DNA of 9,230 bases, from assembly GCA_003646995.1 (NCBI GenBank), contig QMLZ01000113.1, forward strand, positions 1-9,230, written 5' to 3'. A program made the translations under genes and the position numbers. Below, in pieces: positions 1 through 4,830 of this stretch (the first letter of the stretch is position 1; every line of letters begins with the position of its first letter). A model generated the notes under the pieces. The model did not search any database, had not been told where the DNA came from, and saw only the letters and a program-made list of their open reading frames with translations. Source of the stretch: Deltaproteobacteria bacterium. GTDB taxonomy: Bacteria; Desulfobacterota; DSM-4660; Desulfatiglandales; Desulfatiglandaceae.

Positions 1-1
1 A

Positions 2-325
2 TGCTATTTCGCCGATGACTATGAGATGGAGCCAAAGGCCCTCAAGAAGAATATTGTGAAGCATCCCGAGCTTAAATCCTGGCTACCAATGCTGGCCGAC
101 CGCCTGGATCAACTAAGCGACTTTACCGCTGAGAGTGTAGAAAAGGCCATACGTGACATGGCCGAGGAGTTGCAGATCAAGCCGGGCATACTTATTAATG
201 GAGTGCGAACTGTGGTGACAGGGCAGGCCGTGGGTCCTGGCTTGTTTGATGTGTTGGTCGCAATAGGCAAGAAGAGAGTTGTGAGCCGGCTGCGGAATGC
301 TGAGAAGCTGTTCAACGAAGGCTGA
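2..325 (+). CDS. gltX: Glutamyl-tRNA synthetase, C-terminal fragment (5' end outside window)
   Basis: Only the last 107 codons are present; the reading frame is open back to the left edge, so the ATG at 26 is internal and not the start. The enzyme charges tRNA-Glu (or tRNA-Gln in non-discriminating forms) with glutamate in the cytoplasm. The visible part is the helical anticodon-binding end of a class I GluRS: a region around SWLPMLADRLDQL, then a segment containing KPGILINGVRTVVTGQ and VGPGLFDVLVAIGK, and a closing arginine-rich helix (VVSRLRNAEKLF). This LR-x-A-TG-x-GPGLF-type block is typical of the GluRS C-terminus. The catalytic HIGH and KMSKS motifs would lie upstream and cannot be seen. 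It stops 25 bases before the HIT gene, so the two may be co-transcribed. The family call is secure; whether it is discriminating or not cannot be judged here. Confidence 0.93.
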   Translation, partial: CYFADDYEMEPKALKKNIVKHPELKSWLPMLADRLDQLSDFTAESVEKAIRDMAEELQIKPGILINGVRTVVTGQAVGPGLFDVLVAIGKKRVVSRLRNAEKLFNEG

Positions 326-350
326 TAATCGATGGAGGCAGGGTCAATCT

Positions 351-686
351 ATGGAGCAGAATTGCATCTTTTGTCAGATCATAAGCGGTGAAAAACCAGC
401 AGAGTTTGTATATAAAGGCGAGTCTGTAGTGGCATTCAAGGATATCAAACCTCACGCCCCGATTCACATATTAATCGTGCCCAGAAAACACATTCGCAGT
501 ATAAATGATCTAGAAGAGAAGGACAGAGAGATCATAGCGGAACTGATCTTCAGGGCTCAGAAGATAGCCGAAGAGCAAGGGATAGCCAAATCAGGCTATA
601 AATTGGTATTCAACGTGGAGCGTGGTGGAAATCAGTATGTTTTCCATCTGCATCTTCACCTTGTGGGCGGATGGGACAAGAAGTAA
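351..686 (+). CDS. HIT-family (HINT-like) nucleotide hydrolase
   Basis: This is a 111-residue histidine-triad protein, the usual size for bacterial HINT-type enzymes, which cleave purine-nucleoside phosphoramidates and acyl-adenylates. The triad HLHLHLV is at residues 99-105, with H101 the expected nucleophile by family analogy. The N-terminal C5-x-x-C8 with H47 and H99 matches the zinc site of HINT proteins. The DIKPHAPIHILIVPRKH stretch (31-47) is the family substrate-pocket strand. The ATG at 351 is chosen because the CIFC motif begins four residues after it, as in homologues, and GGAGG lies 12 bases upstream; an in-frame ATG at 297 would overlap gltX. The protein ends five residues after the triad's GG (GGWDKK... 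replaced by a short GWDKK tail), so it lacks the longer W-P-P-G tail of many relatives. It follows gltX by 25 bases. The physiological substrate is unknown. Confidence 0.93.
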   Translation: MEQNCIFCQIISGEKPAEFVYKGESVVAFKDIKPHAPIHILIVPRKHIRSINDLEEKDREIIAELIFRAQKIAEEQGIAKSGYKLVFNVERGGNQYVFHLHLHLVGGWDKK

Positions 687-707
687 GTCTAGTCAAGATT
701 CTGTGTC

Positions 708-743
708 ATCTTTTTGGCCTAGGTATGTCAAAAAGATACCAGG
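708..743 (+). other. Hairpin-forming segment downstream of the HIT gene (possible transcript end)
   Basis: Two alternative stems share one arm. ATCTTTTTG (708-716) is a perfect 9-base inverted match to CAAAAAGAT (729-737). Alternatively CCTAGGTAT (718-726) pairs with ATACCAGG (736-743) with one bulged A. Neither is followed by a clean T-run on the plus strand (the next bases are AAAAAAT), so it is not a convincing intrinsic terminator. It lies 21 bases after the HIT stop and may mark or stabilise the 3' end of that transcript. This rests on position and pairing only. Confidence 0.35.
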
Positions 744-916
744 AAAAAATTGCCTCTAGCCTTGTAGATTTTTCCATCAACACCTTCTTGCCTTTGTCAT
801 TCGTTTAATTCCCTCTTGGATATCTCTTCTTTGCGATATGGGATTTTTCCACGATTTGCAGAGTTGATAGGTATAAACTCCCTTCCTGGCTCATTTGGAT
901 GGCGGCGTTATCCCTG

Positions 917-932
917 TGGCACCCAAATTGCA
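917..932 (+). promoter_or_regulatory. Sigma-54 (RpoN) -24/-12 promoter upstream of the prkA cluster
   Basis: TGGCAC-N5-TTGCA reproduces the sigma-54 consensus, with the invariant GG at 918-919 and GC at 930-931 separated by exactly 10 bases. The expected start of transcription is about 12 bases further, near 943. The only plus-strand gene that could be served is the prkA-like gene beginning at 1201. Sigma-54 control agrees with the known nitrogen-starvation (NtrC/sigma-54) control of yeaGH in Escherichia coli. No matching enhancer dyad for a specific activator was recognised upstream, so the activator is unknown. Confidence 0.75.
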
Positions 933-1068
933 CAATTGATATGCAAATGCCATATTGTGACAGTAGGAGCTGTGTGTGGCTGCAAATCTGGATAGAAGTT
1001 AGAGCAGAAACTGAGAGCGAATGCGGAGCACTGCTGAGGCCAAAACAATCACAAAAAAAGGTGTAAGA

Positions 1069-1143
1069 GACGGCCCATGATCGGGCTCGTCCAGGTGATT
1101 CTCCCTCCGCAAAAGCCATGGGCCGTCAAGGTCCGTGGCTTTT
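1069..1143 (+). promoter_or_regulatory. Candidate attenuator/riboswitch-like leader with two mutually exclusive stems
   Basis: GACGGCCCATG (1069-1079) is a perfect 11-base inverted repeat of CATGGGCCGTC (1117-1127), enclosing 37 bases. The 3' arm of that stem overlaps the 5' arm of the terminator-like hairpin (1111-1121 with 1133-1143), so the RNA cannot form both. A further small competing hairpin, GCCC/GGGC (1073-1076 with 1083-1086), would break up the large stem. The arrangement is that of an antiterminator/terminator switch lying between the sigma-54 promoter and the prkA start. I could not match the 37-base interior to any riboswitch or T-box consensus I know, nor to a clear leader peptide. 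The ligand or effector is therefore unknown. Confidence 0.5.
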
Positions 1144-1147
1144 GTTA
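1111..1147 (+). terminator. Intrinsic terminator-like hairpin within the prkA leader
   Basis: AAAAGCCATGG (1111-1121) pairs with CCGTGGCTTTT (1133-1143) through 11 base pairs including one G-U, extendable by a G-U and a C-G pair to a 7-base loop. The stem runs straight into TTTTGTTAT. It stands 58 bases before the prkA start and downstream of the sigma-54 promoter, so if it works it would attenuate the cluster rather than end an upstream gene, unless it terminates a short leader RNA. It is part of the overlapping structure described at 1069-1143. Confidence 0.55.
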
Positions 1148-1200
1148 TATGAGGGTAACATTAAGGGTAAAAGGACACCATTAAAAAGGAGGAGTTATCC

Positions 1201-3330
1201 ATGGCATCAAGTAGAACCAGCGCAGCCATCAGGAAGGGCCGGAGGCCTTTGGAGGGAGCGCAGAGCCGCATAATGGAAGCAGGGAGCCTGGGTCACCATA
1301 TGAACGAAGTGCGCAGTGGCAGGAGAAAGTTCGAGAATGCATTTCAGGCCATTGCCCGCATGATCCTGGAAGATGATCGAATGGTAGAAAAGGTTCTAGT
1401 TCATGGAAAGAGCACATATGACTTTAAGATATTCAGGCAGGGCAAAAAGCATGTGGTGGGCATGTTTGACGAAATTAACAGCTTTGTATCGTATGTCAAA
1501 GATGCTGCGGAAGGGGGTAGTTCCGGAGAGATGGCATTTGTACTGGTGGGAGAACCTGGAAATGGCAAGACATTTTTTGTGGAGTTTTTGTGCTCAGCGT
1601 ATAGAAGATTCCTGGCAAAACCTGAGAACCGTCGTTATACATTCAATTTCATAAACCTGGATCGGATCGGGACCTACGGCAAGATCAAAACAATACAGTC
1701 ACAAACTTTTGAAGACCCAATGATCCTTGCCATGAATCTTTTTGAGGATGCAGAAGAGAATAAAAGGTATCTATCAGAGTATGGGGGATTCACTGATACG
1801 GAAATTGACCATCTGTACCGCAATTATCGCCCATTGGGTGCATGCAGCGATTACATATTGGCTGAAATCCGAGAATTCACTGATGGCAACCTCTCTCAAA
1901 TGATGGATTTCATCCGAATAGTACCCGTGCCTCTAAGTGAGACACTCGGCACTTTAACAGGAAAATATTCAGCCAAGGATAAGATTACCTCTTCTGCGGT
2001 AGACCTTTTGGGTGAGGAGTCAATCCAGCGTCTCCTGCACATAACAGATCCAAACAACCCATACAGGTTTGATCTGCGAAGAGGGGCGCTCGCCAGGGTT
2101 GCAGGGGGAGGCATCCATTTTTGTGACGAGATTTTCAAGAATAAAAAAGATCTGGTTCAGGTGTATCTAGGTGTTATCCAGAACCGCAACATTGAAATAG
2201 ATGGATTCAAGTGGCCCATTGATACGCTTATTATTGCCACCAGCAACAACAGTGAGTTCAACCGCTTTCTTGCAGAAAAGGAAGAGGCACCAATAGTTGA
2301 TAGATGTAGGATTTGCTATGTGGCTCACAACACAGATTATAAGCTACAAAAAGAGTTAACTTCCTATGCGATTGGCAGTGAGGCTAAGACCACCCTGACC
2401 AAGGAAAAACTGCATCAAGATCCAAACCTGAACTATGCCGCCTCAGTGGCTGTGGTCTTGACGCGTTTGCCGAGATCCGAGAAGCTCACTCCTATTGAAA
2501 TGATGAAGCTTGCTGCAGGCGAAGTAGCTGGGGAAAAAAGCATTAAGACCTTGGCTGAAGTCATAGATACGCTGAATCAGGAGCCCGATATTACCAAAAG
2601 ATTTGGACAAAAGGGCCTCGGGCAAAGGGATTTAGGCAGGGCACTCCAGTTACTTATGGAGACCTCTGAGACGAACGAGGGCAGGTGCATGTTTGCTGAG
2701 GATGTGTTTAAGGCCGTGGAACGGGTTGTCCTTGATTATGTCACAGAGGCTGCGGATAGGGCAAAGTATTTGGAAGACCTGAAAATTGCAAAGGGTCTTT
2801 ACAGGGAGCGGGTTATGACGGAGATGTTCAATGCCTATATGGATGAGCCCTATGCCATCCGCAAGGACGTCATGGACTACGTGAATATGGTAATAGGCAT
2901 TGACGCGGAAAACCTTGGGCCAGATAAGATGTGGAAGTACAAGGACCCCCAAACAGGGGAGCTCAAGGCCCTGAAGATTGATGAGAAATACGTCCACAGT
3001 GTAGAGGAACGGCTTGGGCTCAAGACAAAAGAGCAGCGTGACAGCTTCAGGACCTCTATCAGAAAGATTTACGGGCAGAAGATCTCTGTGGAGCCCAATT
3101 ATGATTTCATGGACAACATAGAACTGGTAAAGGCCGTAACCGACGTGCGGCTAAAGTCTGATATTGCCGGTGCGGGAAGCCTCATAGGTGCACTTGCCAA
3201 TCGTACCAATGAGGAGAACCAGAAACTGTATGATCGAATGATAGATACGATGCTGAACAAGCTGGGCTATTGTCGCACCTGTGCCCAGAAAACCATCGAA
3301 TACTTCTGTACACAGAACGATGAGAACTGA
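1201..3330 (+). CDS. prkA: PrkA/YeaG-family AAA+ protein, serine protein kinase type (first paralogue)
   Basis: This 709-residue cytoplasmic protein is somewhat longer than typical PrkA/YeaG (about 630-645). The PrkA AAA domain spans roughly residues 60-430: Walker A GEPGNGKT at 117-124, Walker B-like HFCDEIF at 306-312, sensor-1-like IIATSNN at 344-350, and an arginine-containing segment (VDRCRI) at 366-371. The C-terminal PrkA domain (about 440-700) includes IDEKYVHSVEERLGL and a final GYCRTC-x8-C with Cys 691, 694 and 703. It lacks the CPxH...CxxC insert found in canonical PrkA and in the second paralogue. Start: AAGGAGG at 1186-1192, 8 bases before the ATG. It heads the cluster behind a sigma-54 promoter and structured leader, and its end overlaps DUF444 by 11 bases. 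Relatives include Bacillus PrkA (sporulation) and E. coli YeaG (nitrogen-starvation adaptation). Family members have been described as Ser/Thr kinases, while AAA+ protease-like activity has also been proposed; the sequence cannot decide this. Confidence 0.9.
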   Translation: MASSRTSAAIRKGRRPLEGAQSRIMEAGSLGHHMNEVRSGRRKFENAFQAIARMILEDDRMVEKVLVHGKSTYDFKIFRQGKKHVVGMFDEINSFVSYVKDAAEGGSSGEMAFVLVGEPGNGKTFFVEFLCSAYRRFLAKPENRRYTFNFINLDRIGTYGKIKTIQSQTFEDPMILAMNLFEDAEENKRYLSEYGGFTDTEIDHLYRNYRPLGACSDYILAEIREFTDGNLSQMMDFIRIVPVPLSETLGTLTGKYSAKDKITSSAVDLLGEESIQRLLHITDPNNPYRFDLRRGALARVAGGGIHFCDEIFKNKKDLVQVYLGVIQNRNIEIDGFKWPIDTLIIATSNNSEFNRFLAEKEEAPIVDRCRICYVAHNTDYKLQKELTSYAIGSEAKTTLTKEKLHQDPNLNYAASVAVVLTRLPRSEKLTPIEMMKLAAGEVAGEKSIKTLAEVIDTLNQEPDITKRFGQKGLGQRDLGRALQLLMETSETNEGRCMFAEDVFKAVERVVLDYVTEAADRAKYLEDLKIAKGLYRERVMTEMFNAYMDEPYAIRKDVMDYVNMVIGIDAENLGPDKMWKYKDPQTGELKALKIDEKYVHSVEERLGLKTKEQRDSFRTSIRKIYGQKISVEPNYDFMDNIELVKAVTDVRLKSDIAGAGSLIGALANRTNEENQKLYDRMIDTMLNKLGYCRTCAQKTIEYFCTQNDEN

Positions 3331-4576
3331 TCGTTACTATTCCAGGGACACCCTTTACATGTGGAGCGATCTTTTCTTGCTCCAATCTCATTTCTTTCCC
3401 AGGTATACCGGGGTCCATACGATCCGGTCCCTGGAAGAGCTTTTGGAGCGAGACAGACAGAGGGAAAAGGACGGATTTCCTCGCAAGATCAGAATAGGGA
3501 GGCTCATTAAGCCTGGGAAAGGGAGGGGGAGTAAAATAGTTATTGTTCCAACGACGGTGGAAGAGAAATTCGTGCATGATCTTACACATCATGGAGAGGG
3601 TGGAGATGGGGGCGCCACCGGAGGCTCTGGGGAAGGCCATGAAGGAGAGGTTGTAGGGGAAGAGCCCATCTATGGCCCAGGCCAGGAGGGATCTGGGGGA
3701 GCAGGGCAAGGGCAAGGAGCACAGCACGAGATAGAGTCTGCCGCCTATGACTTGGGAAAGATCCTTACGGAAAATTTTGAGCTTCCTAATCTGCAAAACA
3801 AAGGTAAACGAGCTTCCTTGACCCGCTACACCTATGACCTTACTGATCGGCATAAGGGTGCGGGACAAATACTGGACAAAAAGGCTACCCTGCGCAGGAT
3901 AGTTGAAACTAACATACAGCTTGGGAATCTAGATCCAGAAGATGAGCTTGATACCTCGCGCCTCGTGGTCTCGCCTGACGACAAGGTATACAGGATCTTG
4001 TCAAAGGAAAGGGAGTTTGAGAGCCAAGCCGTGGTATTTTTTGTCCGGGACTATTCAGGTTCCATGAGTGGCCTCCCAACAGAAATTGTCGTGTCTCAAC
4101 ATGTTCTGATCTATGCGTGGCTGCTCTACCAGTATGAAAAACAAGTGGAAACACGATTTATCCTACATGACACTGAGGCAAAGGAGGTCCCGGACTTTCA
4201 CGTCTATTACAACAGTACAGTGGCAGGAGGAACCAAGGTGGAATCCGCCTACCAACTTGTAAACAAGATCATAGAGGAAGAGGGACTGGCAAGGGATTAC
4301 AATATATATGTGTTCCATGGCACGGATGGGGAGGATTGGGACACCGAGGGCAAAAGAACGATGCCGGAACTGGAAAAGATGGTGAACTACAGCAACAGGG
4401 TAGGTATAACCATAGCAAGGGCCAACGCATCAGGCGGATCCATAAGTGTAATGGAACGGTACATAAAGGATTCAGGTCTGTTGGACAAACAACGCGAAAA
4501 GCTTCGAATGGATTCGGTAACTGGAGAACCTGATGACGATAGGCTACTAAAGGGTATCAAAAGGTTGATAAGTTGA
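3320..4576 (+). CDS. DUF444/YeaH-family von Willebrand A protein
   Basis: This is a YeaH-like protein of 418 residues from the ATG at 3320 (E. coli YeaH is of similar size). The N-terminal part (RDTLYMWSDLFLLQ...) is followed by a basic region (RKIRIGRLIKPGKGRG) and a glycine/glutamate-rich low-complexity linker, about residues 88-135. Next is the conserved ILTENFELPNL element. The C-terminal vWA domain carries a complete metal-ion-dependent adhesion site: D244-Y-S-G-S-M, then T305 within VAGGTK, and D336 in GTDGED. Such domains bind Mg/Mn and mediate protein contacts, and vWA proteins commonly act as partners of AAA+ ATPases, as PrkA is here. The start overlaps the end of prkA by 11 bases with no strong ribosome-binding site, suggesting coupled translation. 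A GTG at 3281 is an alternative start that would add 13 residues. The molecular role is unknown, but the family pairing with PrkA is well established. Confidence 0.9.
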   Translation: MRTDRYYSRDTLYMWSDLFLLQSHFFPRYTGVHTIRSLEELLERDRQREKDGFPRKIRIGRLIKPGKGRGSKIVIVPTTVEEKFVHDLTHHGEGGDGGATGGSGEGHEGEVVGEEPIYGPGQEGSGGAGQGQGAQHEIESAAYDLGKILTENFELPNLQNKGKRASLTRYTYDLTDRHKGAGQILDKKATLRRIVETNIQLGNLDPEDELDTSRLVVSPDDKVYRILSKEREFESQAVVFFVRDYSGSMSGLPTEIVVSQHVLIYAWLLYQYEKQVETRFILHDTEAKEVPDFHVYYNSTVAGGTKVESAYQLVNKIIEEEGLARDYNIYVFHGTDGEDWDTEGKRTMPELEKMVNYSNRVGITIARANASGGSISVMERYIKDSGLLDKQREKLRMDSVTGEPDDDRLLKGIKRLIS

Positions 4577-4579
4577 AAA

Positions 4580-4607
4580 GGGCGTAGGGCGCAAGGCCTA
4601 AGGCGGA
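4580..4607 (+). repeat. Four tandem 7-base units of the type RGGCNNA
   Basis: The units GGGCGTA, GGGCGCA, AGGCCTA and AGGCGGA follow each other without gaps, beginning four bases after the DUF444 stop codon. The period is exactly seven and the GGC core is constant. Such degenerate heptamer runs occur as intergenic repeats in some bacterial genomes; the function here is unknown. The G-rich strand is the coding strand. Confidence 0.6.
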
Positions 4608-4691
4608 ACATAAAGAGGAATTCCAGATTCTCATGATGGAGATGTGCAGGATCTGGACGTGTTCATGCGTGGTGGGGAGAACACAAGTCGG

Positions 4692-4748
4692 TTTGGCATT
4701 TTGTGAATTTGGCATTGATTTGACATTTGACATTTGTCATTTGGCATT
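4692..4748 (+). repeat. Degenerate heptamer repeat array, TTTGNCA
   Basis: Four contiguous 7-base units start at 4719, 4726, 4733 and 4740: TTTGACA, TTTGACA, TTTGTCA and TTTGGCA. Two further dispersed copies, TTTGGCA at 4692 and 4708, precede them. Because TGACA and TGTCA are inverses, the array can also form small hairpins. Similar (A)AATGTCAAATG-type runs are known as short intergenic repeats in several bacterial genomes (general recollection, not a search). The array lies 83 bases before spoVR. Confidence 0.65.
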
Positions 4749-4830
4749 GGAGGAAGCATGGTATCTCCAACATAAAGTTATTTCTTGAGGTAACTGGTAA
4801 AGGATCCTCTGGAGGTGTTGGTAAGCCATA

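Larger units (their letters stand above)
687..1200. other. Intergenic region between the HIT gene and the prkA cluster
   Basis: This is 514 bases without a supportable gene. It holds, in order: a hairpin-forming AT-rich segment just after the HIT gene (708-743), an undistinguished AT-rich stretch (about 745-910) in which I see no clear activator-binding dyad, a sigma-54 promoter (917-932), a presumed transcribed leader, two overlapping inverted repeats (1069-1143), and the prkA ribosome-binding site. A 104-codon minus-strand reading frame (805-1119) crosses the promoter and hairpins and resembles no known protein, so it is not annotated as a gene. The predicted 5' untranslated leader from the sigma-54 start to the prkA ATG would be about 255-260 bases, which is long and consistent with leader-based regulation. 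Confidence 0.8.
4577..4830. other. Repeat-bearing gap between the DUF444 gene and spoVR
   Basis: This is 254 bases inside an otherwise tightly packed cluster. It carries two unrelated 7-base tandem arrays (4580-4607 and 4692-4748) with about 85 unremarkable bases between them. No convincing promoter or terminator was seen; the TTGACA strings inside the second array have no -10 element at a suitable distance. A GGAGGTG at 4811-4817 serves spoVR. A 51-codon frame at 4633-4788 runs through the second array and is not credible as a gene. Confidence 0.75.

Noticed and set aside
931..959. CACAAT...ATG / CATATTGTG imperfect inverted repeat at the predicted transcription start
   Set aside because: It needs a four-base bulge and matches no operator I know; it may be chance in AT-rich sequence.
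805..1119. 104-codon minus-strand frame in the intergenic region
   Set aside because: It crosses the sigma-54 promoter and hairpins, has no recognisable protein character and no good ribosome-binding site.
1069..1143. Assignment of the leader to a known riboswitch, T-box or small SRP RNA
   Set aside because: The interior sequence lacks the signature motifs I know for these classes, so only the two-stem architecture is claimed.
3281..3283. GTG as start of the DUF444 gene
   Set aside because: It would lengthen the overlap with prkA to 50 bases and adds 13 residues of unfamilial sequence; the ATG at 3320 precedes the recognisable N-terminus directly. It is not fully excluded.
3182..3868. 228-codon minus-strand frame over the prkA/DUF444 junction
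   Set aside because: It is wholly antisense to two well-supported genes; its composition is that of a shadow frame, richest over the glycine linker.
4719..4732. TTGACA strings resembling sigma-70 -35 boxes before spoVR
   Set aside because: They are part of the repeat array and no -10-like hexamer occurs 16-18 bases downstream of either.
4633..4788. 51-codon plus-strand frame in the DUF444-spoVR gap
   Set aside because: Half of it is translated heptamer repeat; the nearest purine-rich site is too far and the product has no domain character.
4806..4815. Small CCTC/GAGG hairpin covering the spoVR Shine-Dalgarno
   Set aside because: Only four pairs with a two-base loop, which is not stable enough to claim regulation.
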